From Branchipolynoe longqiensis (taxonomy: Eukaryota > Annelida > Polychaeta > Phyllodocida > Polynoidae), in assembly GCA_030323885.1 (NCBI GenBank), contig CM059196.1, positions 37,560,348 through 37,624,347 of the forward strand: a stretch of DNA of 64,000 bases, read 5' to 3'. A program made the position numbers and the translations under genes. The notes below the pieces were generated by a model. That model was not told the origin of the DNA and did not search any database. It worked only from the letters and a program-made list of their open reading frames with translations. This document shows, piece by piece, positions 43,527-52,569 of this stretch; within the stretch, counting starts at the first letter, position 1, and the number at the start of each line of letters is the position of its first letter.

Positions 43527-43796
43527 TGGGGGTTTTGCATCCTATCAGCATTTCAGGACAATGACCGGTACCGATTTGTGACAGTCCGCAGTGATGGCAA
43601 CTTTATAGTGCTGCCCCACTGGGATACCATACTTCTAGCACAATGATTCGATTTCACGCTCCGTCACATTATCCCGACACTGAGTCGAACAGTCATTGCT
43701 CTATCTTAATATGACGAGCACTAGGCAGGGTAGCGACAAATATCAATTTAGTAAGTCTTCGGTTTTACTCGGCCGGGGATTGATCGCATGACCTCC
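43527..43796 (-). mobile_element. SINE family A, minus strand, diverged
   Basis: The reversed tail (GCATCCTATCAGCATTTCAGG), body (TTTATAGTGCTGCCCCACTG) and head (CTCGGCCGGGGATTG) are present with many substitutions. Confidence 0.65.
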
Positions 43797-43825
43797 CAGG
43801 CGGGAAGTGGGACTTCTTACCAACT

Positions 43826-44145
43826 TGCGGAACGGGACGTAGCTCAGGCGGTAGAGTATCCACCTGTGAAGCTGTCGGTCATTGGATCGATCCTGCTCAG
43901 TGGATCCATCAGTGGGTTATTTTCTGTTCCAACCAGTGGTCCACAACTGGTTCATCAAATGCTGTGGTATGTGCTGTCCTGTCTGTGGGGAAACGCATAT
44001 AAAAGAACCCTTGCTGCTTATTGGAAACAGCCTATGTGGCGGCAGCAGATTTCTTCCAAAGAAATATGTCAGAATGACCATATGTTTGACGTGCAATAGC
44101 CGATGATGAAAATCAATGTGCTCTAGAGGCGTCGATAAATAAAAC
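43826..44145 (+). mobile_element. tRNA-derived SINE, family C, copy 2
   Basis: The head has A-box TAGCTCAGGCGGTAGAGTAT and B-box GGATCGATCC, better preserved than at 12732. The body and 3' end (GTGCTCTAGAGGCGTCGATA) match. Confidence 0.85.
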
Positions 44146-44343
44146 AAGCTTTACTTTTTCCTAGCAGCTCAGCCAACTCGTCCTGTTTTACCCAGTGAGA
44201 AACACAGCTAATTGATCTCTGTGGACTGTTGATAGTTTTACCTTCCTCAACTTAACATGTGCAACAACAACGGAACAAGTGAAGAAGGGGAAAAAGAAAT
44301 AGAAAAAAGAGGAGAAAAAAAGATGGTGGTTGTCAAGTGTCAA

Positions 44344-44426
44344 TCACGTGACGTCACTTCCTGCACTTAAGTTCCCGCCATTTTGTGTTTGGTTCCCATC
44401 ATGCCCGTGACCACTTGCTTCCGGTT
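44344..44426 (-). promoter_or_regulatory. candidate TATA-less promoter motif cluster
   Basis: Within 83 bases there is an E-box CACGTG (44345) overlapping a full CRE TGACGTCA (44349-44356). These are followed by an ETS-like ACTTCCTG, an E2F-like TTCCCGCC (44372), a YY1-like GCCATTTTG (44377, reading CAAAATGGCGG on the minus strand) and CTTCCGGTT (44418). These motifs typify housekeeping promoters. The YY1 orientation suggests minus-strand transcription. No matching coding exon was found, so the gene is unknown. Confidence 0.4.
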
Positions 44427-44454
44427 AGTGTAGGACGGCGCTAAAACAATGTTC

Positions 44455-44725
44455 AATTCTCAGGGTAGGACAGTAACTTTTTTCATCACTTTCCCAATCT
44501 GGCAAGTGACTGGATTTTCTACTTGCCCAAGTGGCAAAACAACTTTCCCGAGCCCAATCAGAAAACTAATGACTTGCCCGTTCGGGCAGGTCACAGTGAA
44601 CTTCACCTGCTCGACCGAGTAAATTGGGTGCCCCGGGCAGTCCATATTGTCCTGCCCTGTTCCTGTAATATTTGGCTGTGACGTCAAATGTGCAAGCATT
44701 ATGACTGAAAGTAAGACCTGGAGCA
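44455..44725. other. unassigned DNA with TTGCCC hairpins
   Basis: TTGCCC/GGGCAA motifs recur (for example TTGCCCGTTCGGGCAGG at 44575). An 88-codon minus-strand frame lies here with no recognisable domain. A second CRE-like TGACGTCA is at 44679-44686. Confidence 0.3.
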
Positions 44726-44749
44726 AGCAGCCCTACATCACAGATATAG

Positions 44750-45845
44750 CGAATGGTAGACAGGAAGTGTGAACACTTATTTGTCTCTCTTTTTGTTTGT
44801 TTGGTACATTAGTTGTCCCAAGCAGGGGAAATCCCCACTCCACTGCTGGGGCCATATGCAGGAGTCAGTGTTACCGAGCCAAAACGCGTTTAGATGGGAT
44901 TTCTGGTTTAGCGCCGAAAAGTTGGTATGCATGGAGCAGTGCTAGGCCTAACACCACGCGTTTAAGGTCCGCGATACTAACCCCGTTTCATATGACGTTT
45001 ACGGGCCGTGTTAGCCTAAGCTTGTCGCCAAATCTATTGAATGCGATCATATTTAACAGAATTACATACGCAATAAGTGAAATTTGATCAATTTAACCCT
45101 AAATTCGAACCGTTATTAAGGCTACCGCCGCATTGCTGGCGATATTAATAGTGTCGAATCGACGAATGTAAAGTAAACAAATCGCCGCCGTCACGACCGC
45201 CGCGTCGACGTCGACATCCATACTGGCCGACGTCTACGCATTGGTGGCAATGTATTAGCAATTTGTTTACTTTATGGTCGTCGATTCGAAAATATAAATA
45301 TTAATATCGCCGCCGTTACGGAGGCAGCGTTAATATTGCTTCGAATTTAGGGTTAATTTCCTCAAAGGTCACTTATTACGTATTTAATTCTGTTAAATAT
45401 GATAGCATTTAATAGATTTAAGCCTAATATATGGGTACAGACGCAGAGGGATTTCCCAAATCTATAAATAAATTCAGGTTTAGCTAAAATGAAAGTGTTA
45501 CGCGCTCCTGCATACGACTTGACACAGTTCCCGACGTCGGTGAAAGCTAAACGGTAAAAGGCTCTAACACCAAACCCCGCTAACACTGACTCCTGCATAT
45601 GGCCCCTGGTCGATAGAAAGCCCGAGCCTACACTTTTACCGACCCAAGGGATTTTTAACCTCCCACACCACATAGACATTGTATGAGAGCAACCGGCCTT
45701 TGCTGACGCTGTAAGTTATACACAGCGGTGGAAATCCAAATTGGCAGAGCTGGGGGTATGGGGAATCGAACCGCCGACCCTCAGATTAGGAGTCTGACCT
45801 AGAAAAAAGTCAGACACTCTAACCACTCCGCCACAGAGAACGCCA
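44750..45845 (-). mobile_element. SINE family B, copy 2, split by a foldback element
   Basis: The parts 44750-44848 and 45606-45845 join to give the same unit as 26080-26447, including the tRNA-like head (GTGGCGGAGTGGTTAGAGTG reversed near 45835). The split point is the foldback insertion at 44849-45605. Confidence 0.8.
44849..45605. mobile_element. 757-bp foldback DNA element, copy 2 (CTG target duplication)
   Basis: The ends GGGCCATATGCAGGAGT and ACTCCTGCATATGGCCC are flanked by CTG (44846-44848, 45606-45608). The interior is palindromic like 1196-1907 (AATTCTGTTAAATATGAT on both arms; GATTTGTTTAC core). The uninterrupted SINE at 26080-26447 reads CACTGCTGCTCGATAG at this point, giving a direct empty-site comparison that supports a 3-bp TSD. 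Confidence 0.9.
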
Positions 45846-45867
45846 CAACAACAGATAAACAAGTCTG

Positions 45868-45912
45868 ATATGACCTTAGATGTTCCCAGGACGTACGTAC
45901 ACCTCGAACAAC
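45868..45912 (+). mobile_element. SINE family A tail fragment
   Basis: CTGATATGACCTTAGATGTT followed by CCCAGGACGTA is the family A 3' end alone. Confidence 0.6.
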
Positions 45913-46036
45913 CAACCAAATAGACTAGAAAGTTCAGTAAAGTATTGATTCGGGTGAAAGTAGAGTCGAAAATCTCCCAACAAGAATGGCTTCCACTGTA
46001 TAAGCTGTAACTGTGACCTGGCATGGTTCTTACTAC

Positions 46037-46352
46037 GGATGCTGTGGCCGAATCGGTAGAGCGCATGCCTCACGTGCGGAAGGTCAGGAGTTCAATTCCA
46101 GGTCGAGTCAAACCGATGACTTTCAAAATTGATACTTGTCGCTTCCTAGGCAGGTGCTCGACATTATTAGGATAGGGCAAGGACTGGTGTCAGGATAATG
46201 CGACTGAGTGCCGTATCAGGTCATGGTGCCGGCGGCGTGATTTCCCAGTGGCGCAGCACTATAGAGTCACCATGAGTGCGCACTGTCACAAGTCGGTACC
46301 CGTCCTGATATGACCTTATGTTGCCAAGACATAAAACTCCAAAAATCAACTA
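46037..46352 (+). mobile_element. SINE family A, second head type
   Basis: A-box TGTGGCCGAATCGGTAGAGC and B-box AGGAGTTCAATTCC are followed by the complete body and tail (GTTGCCAAGACATAAAAC). A ~28-bp related stretch (GTATAAGCTGTAACTGTGAC and GTATAAGCTGTAGCTGTAAC) flanks it at 45998 and 46357, either a diverged long TSD or an older duplication. Confidence 0.75.
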
Positions 46353-46354
46353 AC

Positions 46355-46944
46355 GTGTATAAGCTGTAGCTGTAACCCGACATGCTGGGTCTCAGCCTCA
46401 GTTTTTACTGAGGGACCAGCGGAACTAGGAATACACACATTTCTCGCCGGGTTCAATTACTTGTCACTACAATCTATTTATATCTGGAGGTCTAGTGAAG
46501 CTTACTTTTCTGTATGAAGGTTTAATTATTGTGTTCAGTGCAGTGTTTACACGGGCCTTCCCACCATGCAGCTGGCACACACCTGGGAACCAGCGAGCAG
46601 CCAAGGAAGCCTGGCTCACGATTGATTTACCATGGCCTGGCCAGTTCTTTATTGATTTCCATTCAAATCAAGGTTATTGAACTTCAAAATAAATACTTCC
46701 ACTAGGTCCTAACTGGGTATATATGCCTATATGCCTATATGCCTATATGCCTATATGCATATATGCCTATATGCATGTATGCATATATACACAAATTTAG
46801 GTATATAGTAAATACATGTATAAAAATATGTATATATTCATATATACATATGTTTATGGAAATATGCACATATATGTGATATACACACATACACATATAC
46901 ACATATATGTGTATATATATTAAACATATATATATATATATATA
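46355..46944. other. unassigned DNA, then (TATATGCC)n and (TA)n
   Basis: Bases 46390-46690 are non-repetitive with no convincing exon. Bases 46718-46790 are (CTATATGC)n, and 46850-46944 is AT-rich ending in (TA)n, the integration site of the DIRS-like element. Confidence 0.45.
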
Positions 46945-47687
46945 TTTTACCTCGGTATACAGCCTCAGGCTAGCCTCAGGCTAGGGAGAAGGAAGCACGT
47001 GAGGTACCAGCAATTAGCATATACAACTCACGACTGGATTACGTGTAGTTGGGTTGCTCCGGCAAATTTAGTCTACATACAAGCTAAATACGCAGTAAGT
47101 ATCATAAAAACTGTGGTTAGCTTAATCATGATGCATTAGAGCATCATTATGGAAAGTTTAGACTTTCTTTGGTCCATTTTGGACGAGTTATTTGGTTATA
47201 AAAAACCAAGGATAGAATTCCTTCTCGAAGGATTGAAACCGATCATTAGCGGTTCTGTCAACACCCGAGTCACCGTGTGATTATGGGTAGAGATGTGGGC
47301 TCTGCCTCGTCTCCTGTGGAAATTCTCTCGTACTCTAATAGAGAGTAATGTTGGAGATGCTCCTGGGTTTCTTTTATAGACTCCCCAAAAACTTTTTCAG
47401 GCGTTTCTCCGAGTTTCGTAGCATTTTCTCCAACTTGTTGACGTAGTAGTCACAGGTGGGAGAAGTGTGCGGAACAGAGGGATGGGCGGGCCGATACACT
47501 GGTCCCGACCCCGCGTAAGGTTTGGGCTTGACCCACAACCCACGCACAAATTTAGCTTATTACGCCTGTGTTATAACGGTATAAACACGTTCTCTAACAC
47601 CAATAGATGTCCAAATGAGTTTGAAACAACCATATTGTGACATATATATATACCGGGACTGACCAAAAATCTTTGTTTCAGCTCCCG

Positions 47688-49268
47688 ATGGCCACGAAGC
47701 GGAGTAAGCGCGGTGCAGCAGCAGCCGAGGGGCGTGTTCCGAGTGGAGGGGACGAGGAGTACGACTCCTCACCTGTGTTGTCGGCAGGGCCTTCGACACA
47801 GCCCGGGGCGCATATTCTCGAGGAGGACATAGTGCCTGACGGCGCCGCGGCTCAAAATTGGGAGACGCGGTTTGCGGCGATGGAGAGTCATATAATGGCT
47901 CTCAAACCACCGGTGTCTCGTAAACGGCGAATGCCGAGTGTTCAAGAGGAGTCTTCTTTGGAGGATTTCTCGGAGACAGACTCAGCGATGGAGCTTAGGG
48001 CTCCTCCTCCTTCTCCTAAACGGAGGAAGAAGAAGAAACATATCGTTTCTTCTGGTGATGATTTCACCAAGGAAAGGGGGAAGACTGGACTTCGCAAAAA
48101 GCGCAAGACCAAGTCCAAGAAGAAGAAGAAGAAGAGGAAAGATTCTTCTTCTTCCGACTCGTCCACAGATTCCACTTCCACGGAATCGGACTCAGACACG
48201 CGATATGAAGGTGTCTATGCTGCCATTGGGGGCAAAGTGGCTAAGAAAGTGGAGAAGCCAAGGGCTAAGCGTGTGAAAACCACTACGCTTATGCGTGAGA
48301 ACATTAATGGCCATTTCCGCACGTTTAAACCGGCGGAGATTATTTCCAAGTTATCAGATGAGTTAACAGGCATTAAAGGTGTTCCCAACTCCATCATTAA
48401 GGAGATGGATCGAGATGTCAATATGACGGAGGACCGTAAGAGATTTGAGGGTGTGTTGCACACAGTGCATAAGGCGGTGCTTGGTACCCTAACAGCTATT
48501 GCTCCTGTAGCAAACAGAATGCAACGAGAAAATAAGTTCTCGTCTTTGGCTAAGACGATGGACAAAGGCATTGCATTGTTGGCGGCGGCAGGTAATTACC
48601 TGTCGTATCGAAGATATGAAAATGTCTTCAAGTCGGTTTGCACAGATGCTGGCAAAGAAGTGGCTCGCTCAAAGAAGGTTACCGATAATGATGGGAAAGA
48701 GTTTACGCTCTTTCTTGCTCCAGAGCCGATTAAAGGGAAACCTTTAGATAACACGAAAATGTTTGGCGGTCAACTACAATACCTCTATAAAGAGGTAGAA
48801 ACTGCAGCCAAGAGTGGCAAAAACATGGATGGTAAGAAGAAACAGGAAACTCCTCGTTTCAAAAGGTCACGAGGGGATTTTCGTCCACGGCGGTTCACCA
48901 GGGGAACCAGACCGGGCTCAACTTCGGTCAAGCTTTTCGGGTCCGGGGCGCTCGCTCAGGCTGGACCGAAACACCGCACGGCCACTGGGCCGAGGCGTCA
49001 ACTCGCCGAGACCCTTCCCCAGGGGCGGGTCCAAGTAGAGGTTGAAACACAAACGTTACAAGTCCTTCCAGCCTCTAAAACCACACAAACTGTAAGCAAC
49101 TTTGTGGCTGGTAATATTAATAATCATATTTCTGAGTGGCACAAAATTACTAGTGACCAAGAAATTTTAAAAATAGTTAGGGGTGTTCACATTCCCTTCA
49201 CACAAATTCCGGTACAAGGCAGGATACCTTTCCCTATAACATTGAACCGGTTGAACGAGAGGCACTAA
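47688..49268 (+). CDS. DIRS-like gag protein with start of RT domain
   Basis: A start at ATG 47688 (context CCCGATGGCC, MATKRSKRGAA) is preferred; the frame is open upstream but without another ATG. It gives about 526 residues. The N-terminal third is charged and disordered, with dense Lys/Arg runs (KRRKKKKH, then KTKSKKKKKKRKD) followed by a Ser/Thr/Asp tract, which suggests nuclear entry and nucleic-acid binding. The middle part (HTVHKAVLGTLTAIAPVANR; GQLQYLYKEVE) matches the second copy and the decayed third copy. The last ~60 residues (NNHISEWHKITSDQEILKIV) look like the beginning of the DIRS reverse transcriptase. The frame closes at 49268, just after a frame change, so the ancestral gag and RT may have been one reading frame. 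Confidence 0.85.
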   Translation: MATKRSKRGAAAAEGRVPSGGDEEYDSSPVLSAGPSTQPGAHILEEDIVPDGAAAQNWETRFAAMESHIMALKPPVSRKRRMPSVQEESSLEDFSETDSAMELRAPPPSPKRRKKKKHIVSSGDDFTKERGKTGLRKKRKTKSKKKKKKRKDSSSSDSSTDSTSTESDSDTRYEGVYAAIGGKVAKKVEKPRAKRVKTTTLMRENINGHFRTFKPAEIISKLSDELTGIKGVPNSIIKEMDRDVNMTEDRKRFEGVLHTVHKAVLGTLTAIAPVANRMQRENKFSSLAKTMDKGIALLAAAGNYLSYRRYENVFKSVCTDAGKEVARSKKVTDNDGKEFTLFLAPEPIKGKPLDNTKMFGGQLQYLYKEVETAAKSGKNMDGKKKQETPRFKRSRGDFRPRRFTRGTRPGSTSVKLFGSGALAQAGPKHRTATGPRRQLAETLPQGRVQVEVETQTLQVLPASKTTQTVSNFVAGNINNHISEWHKITSDQEILKIVRGVHIPFTQIPVQGRIPFPITLNRLNERH

Positions 49269-50884
49269 CTAAACAGGTACAAAAATTCTTTGAGAAAGGA
49301 ATTATACAAAAAGTGACATACTGTTCAGGAGAGTTTATTTCAAACATCTTCTCGAGACCAAAGCCTAATGGCGAGGTTCGAATGATCCTGGATTTAACAA
49401 TCCTTAATAAAATGGTTGAATATCGACATTTTAAAATGTTCTCGCTAGATACGGCACGAGATCTGATTACGCCAGATGCGTGGATGGCTAGTGTTGATTT
49501 ACAAGATGCATATTATACGCTTCCCATAAGGGAAAAAGACCGGAAATTTCTTCGGTTTCTTTGGGATAACCAACTATATGAGTTTACCTGCATGCCGAAT
49601 GGTTTAGCTTGTGCCCCTCGTTTATTCACTAAACTGCTTAAACCTGTTTTCTCAGTAATGGCGCGGAAGGGTCACATAATGTTCCCATATATAGATGATT
49701 CCTTTATTATAGCGTCAACACAAATTGATTGTGTGAATGCAGTTTTCGATTTATGTGCATTACTCACTAAACTGGGGTTTTATGTACATCCACAAAAGTC
49801 AGTGCTTAAACCAACAAAACAACTCAAATGTTTAGGGTTTATTCTGGATACACAGTCTCTTACAGTGTCGATAACAGAACAAAAACTAATTAAGTTTATG
49901 AATACAGCGACCCAGCTTATTAAGTTACCAAAACCTAAAATTAGACAGGTCGCAGTCCTTATTGGGATAATGATATCGTATGCACCTGCTGTTTTATATG
50001 GGAAGGCCCATATTAAGTCTCTAGAAATAGATAAAAATTTAGCGTTAACACGAACTAAAGGCAATTTTGAGCGAAAGATGTTTATTTCGCAAGAAGGGTT
50101 ACAGGATATTGGATGGTGGATGCAACATATAGCAAGTTCACCAAATCCAATCCGCATGGCGGAACCTAATACAGTAATTACTACTGATGCTTCGTTAGAA
50201 GGTTGGGGAGCTCATCGAGATGGGGTCACAACAGGAGGTAGATGGCTTGATGATGAAAAATCAGACTATATTAATGCACTAGAATTGCGTGCTATTTATC
50301 TGGGCTTACGTAGTTTAGTAAAGATAAATAAATCACAGGTTAGAATACTAACTGATAATACTACTGCCATGGCATATATTCGTAACATGGGTGGAACCAA
50401 ATCAAAGTCTTGCAATCAGTTATCTAAACTGATTTGGAACTGGGCACAGGCTCAACAAGTCTGGCTGACTGTAGCGCATATTCCAGGGTCACAAAATACA
50501 CTTGCAGATTATAAAAGTAGAAATTTCCATGACCATTTAGAGTGGTCTCTCTCTACACCTTTGTTTAACTTCGTTTGTGAAAAATGGGGTACACCTGAAG
50601 TTGACTTATTTGCATCACGAAATAATAACAAGTTACCCTGTTATGTTTCTTGGCATCCTGAACCGGATGCTTGGAAAGTAGATGCGTTTGCTATTACCTG
50701 GGAAAATAATTATTTTTATATTTTCCCACCATTTAGCATTATCAGCCGAGTAGTGAGAAAAATCGGCTTGGAAGGGACACATGCGATACTGGTGGTGCCC
50801 GATTGGACACGCAACCTTGGCTGCCAGCAGTTTCACAACTGGCAAAAGATCGTATACGATTCCCAAGAAAACTCGGGAATCTGA
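49235..50884 (+). CDS. DIRS-like reverse transcriptase / RNase H / MT-like domain
   Basis: This polyprotein copies the element RNA and removes it. The frame differs from gag by one base. The protein text continues sensibly from ~49235 (YNIEPVEREALTKQV), while the first start-like codon is GTG 49313, so initiation or a frameshift must be explained. Counting from 49313, the RT has SVDLQDAYYTLP (Asp 62 and 65), FTCMPNGLACAP (91-102) and YIDD (126-129). RNase H acidic residues are Asp 292 (TTDASLEGWGAH), Glu 324 (NALELRAIYL), Asp 348 (LTDNTTAM) and Asp 399 (TLADYKSR). The C-terminal ~100 residues (VDLFASRNNNKLPCYVSW; FPPFSIISRV) resemble the methyltransferase-like region of DIRS elements. All motifs are intact. 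Confidence 0.9.
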   Translation, partial: YNIEPVEREALTKQVQKFFEKGIIQKVTYCSGEFISNIFSRPKPNGEVRMILDLTILNKMVEYRHFKMFSLDTARDLITPDAWMASVDLQDAYYTLPIREKDRKFLRFLWDNQLYEFTCMPNGLACAPRLFTKLLKPVFSVMARKGHIMFPYIDDSFIIASTQIDCVNAVFDLCALLTKLGFYVHPQKSVLKPTKQLKCLGFILDTQSLTVSITEQKLIKFMNTATQLIKLPKPKIRQVAVLIGIMISYAPAVLYGKAHIKSLEIDKNLALTRTKGNFERKMFISQEGLQDIGWWMQHIASSPNPIRMAEPNTVITTDASLEGWGAHRDGVTTGGRWLDDEKSDYINALELRAIYLGLRSLVKINKSQVRILTDNTTAMAYIRNMGGTKSKSCNQLSKLIWNWAQAQQVWLTVAHIPGSQNTLADYKSRNFHDHLEWSLSTPLFNFVCEKWGTPEVDLFASRNNNKLPCYVSWHPEPDAWKVDAFAITWENNYFYIFPPFSIISRVVRKIGLEGTHAILVVPDWTRNLGCQQFHNWQKIVYDSQENSGI

Positions 50885-51911
50885 CGCACCACGGACCGCT
50901 AGTGGTTCACGGCGACGTGTCAACGACGCCCCTATTGGCATTCCTTTTCTAAGGAAGCAGCTACAGCAATTTGGATTGGACAGAATTACTGAGGATAGGA
51001 TAGTATCGGATGCCTGGAGGCCAGGAACTGTCAAAATGTATACAACCTATTTAAAGAAATGGGGTGTACATTGTTTGTTAATGAAAGTTAAGCCAACAAA
51101 TCCAAAGATTTCACAAGTAGCTCGGTTTCTTCGTTCTCTAGAGGATGAAGGACTTTCCTTTGGATCGATTAATGCGGCGAGGTGTGCGTTATCAATTATA
51201 TTACCTAGAATTGATGGCGAAACAGTTGGAAAACATTATGTTCTTTGTTATTTACTTCGTTCAATTTATCAAAGGAATCCTCCAAAACCAAAGTATAGTC
51301 GGTTTTGGGATGTTTCTATAGTATTTAAGTTGTTTCAGGCTTGGCCTCACAACTCGTGGTTAGATATAAAACAGTTAGGTTTTAAGGTCGCGGTCCTGTT
51401 ATTGTTAGTAACCGGACACAGAGGACAGACGATTGTTGCTTTATCCTTAACTGGATTAGAAATAGACAAGCAACAAGCTACGTTTGATTTAGAAAAATTG
51501 CTCAAATCGAACACGTTAGGTGACCCTTTATCAACGGTTCACTTAGACTGTTTTCCGAATGATCGGAAATTATGTGTTGTGTCGGCCATACGGGCTTATA
51601 TATACAAGACAAAGGATTTACGTGCATCACAACAACTATTAGTGAGCTTTATAAAGCCACATAAGGCGATTTCACGAGACACACTTGCCAGATGGACAAT
51701 TACGGTGTTGAAATTGGCTGGAGTGGATACGAGTAAATACTCTTCCCACTCAACTAGAGGAGCCATGGTCTCCAAGGCACGGGTGCTTGGTATTTCTGTG
51801 AAAAGAATACTAGCGCATGCAGGCTGGAAGACGGCTAAGTCGTTTGCAAAACATTATAATAAACGACTAGAAAAGCCTACCGGCGTTGCAAAGCGTCTTC
51901 TCGCCAACTAA
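50781..51911 (+). CDS. DIRS-like tyrosine recombinase (integrase)
   Basis: This enzyme integrates the circular DNA copy without making a TSD. The 376-residue frame starts at ATG 50781 and overlaps the RT frame by 104 bases in another phase, a normal DIRS arrangement. An N-terminal core-binding region (about 60-160; TVKMYTTYLKKWGVHCL) precedes the catalytic domain with Arg 214 (VTGHRGQTIVAL), His 323 and Arg 326 (SSHSTRGAMV), Trp 349 (LAHAGWKTAK) and nucleophile Tyr 359 (FAKHYNKRL). Every residue of the R-H-R-Y set is present and there is no stop, so this domain could still be active. The true start may be downstream, since the first ~50 residues are low in recognisable structure. Confidence 0.92.
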   Translation: MRYWWCPIGHATLAASSFTTGKRSYTIPKKTRESDAPRTASGSRRRVNDAPIGIPFLRKQLQQFGLDRITEDRIVSDAWRPGTVKMYTTYLKKWGVHCLLMKVKPTNPKISQVARFLRSLEDEGLSFGSINAARCALSIILPRIDGETVGKHYVLCYLLRSIYQRNPPKPKYSRFWDVSIVFKLFQAWPHNSWLDIKQLGFKVAVLLLLVTGHRGQTIVALSLTGLEIDKQQATFDLEKLLKSNTLGDPLSTVHLDCFPNDRKLCVVSAIRAYIYKTKDLRASQQLLVSFIKPHKAISRDTLARWTITVLKLAGVDTSKYSSHSTRGAMVSKARVLGISVKRILAHAGWKTAKSFAKHYNKRLEKPTGVAKRLLAN

Positions 51912-52040
51912 CAAGAATAGGTGAGAACAAAAATTTAGAATGTTATAATAATAAGAAAGAATGATATTAAGGATAAAAATGAATTATGTAAAGGTCTCCC
52001 TAGCCTGAGGCTAGCCTGAGGCTGTTTACCGAGGTAAAAT

Positions 52041-52355
52041 AGTATAGTTATACGAGTCTTACCTTGGTACAGATGATGGATAACTGTTGTTTTACCGAGG
52101 TATAAGCCTCGGGTAGATGTGGGCTAGGGCCCCGCCCACCACACCCTGCCACGTCTATCCCGTTGGTGTACCGTTACGGGAAAATCATAGTATCCATTGT
52201 ATTGAAAGATCATTTTTATCCTGAATAAGTAGGTTAAGATTGCTGGTACCGGACGTGCTTCCTTCTCCCTAGCCCACGTCTACCCGAGGCTTCTACCTCG
52301 GTAAAACAACAGTTATCCATCATCTATACCCAGGTAAGACTCGTATAACTATACT
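52041..52355. mobile_element. 315-bp non-autonomous relative of the DIRS-like element
   Basis: Inverted ends of ~90 bp (AGTATAGTTATACGAGTCTT at the left and its complement at 52336-52355; inner TTTTACCGAGGTA motif) enclose a short core with GCTGGTACCGGACGTGCTTC at ~52240. This core and the CTAGGGAGAAGGAAGCAC module match the left ends of the DIRS-like copies (46981 and the reverse of ~63545) and of the decayed copy (52614). It starts at the base following the right terminal repeat of copy 1, with no spacer. It is non-coding. Confidence 0.75.
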
Positions 52356-52360
52356 ATATA

Positions 52361-52550
52361 CAGGAAAACCTCTCTAACCGACTACTTCCACAGATCGACC
52401 ACTCCCCTATATCAATTGCTTTGGTTGGGTCCCAAGCGATCCCCATACAATACCATTGTACGATTATTCTAACTCTCTAGGCCGACCGCCTCCCTAAATC
52501 GACCACTTAAAGTCGGTCCAATGGTCAGTCGATTTAGAGAGGTTTTACTG
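52361..52550 (-). mobile_element. TA-TSD MITE (pogo/Tc1-like)
   Basis: The ends CAGGAAAACCTCTCTAAC and TTTAGAGAGGTTTTACTG lie in TA/TG surroundings. The interior is the reverse of 30168-30330. Confidence 0.8.
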
Positions 52551-52569
52551 TGTGTGTGTATATATATAT

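Larger units (their letters stand above)
46945..52040 (+). mobile_element. DIRS-like tyrosine-recombinase retrotransposon, copy 1 (near full length)
   Basis: Inverted terminal repeats of ~45 bp (TTTTACCTCGGTATACAGCC at the left; GGCTGTTTACCGAGGTAAAA at the right, each with a doubled CCTCAGGCTAG unit) bound a 5.1-kb unit. It has a ~740-bp leader, a gag-like frame, RT/RNase H and a tyrosine recombinase, in the order and overlap typical of DIRS elements. The ends lie in TA-rich DNA with no TSD, as expected for recombinase-mediated integration. The one visible coding defect is a frame change near 49235. Copy 2 (minus strand) lies at 61688-63590. Confidence 0.9.

Noticed and set aside
47637..47687. 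An earlier start for gag at 47637
   Set aside because: The codon there is GTG, not ATG. The first ATG, 47688, has a good context and the same start is used in copy 2.
50781..50884. Overlap of RT and recombinase frames as a sign of frameshift error
   Set aside because: Overlapping RT and recombinase frames in different phases are normal in DIRS elements, and both proteins are intact over the overlap.
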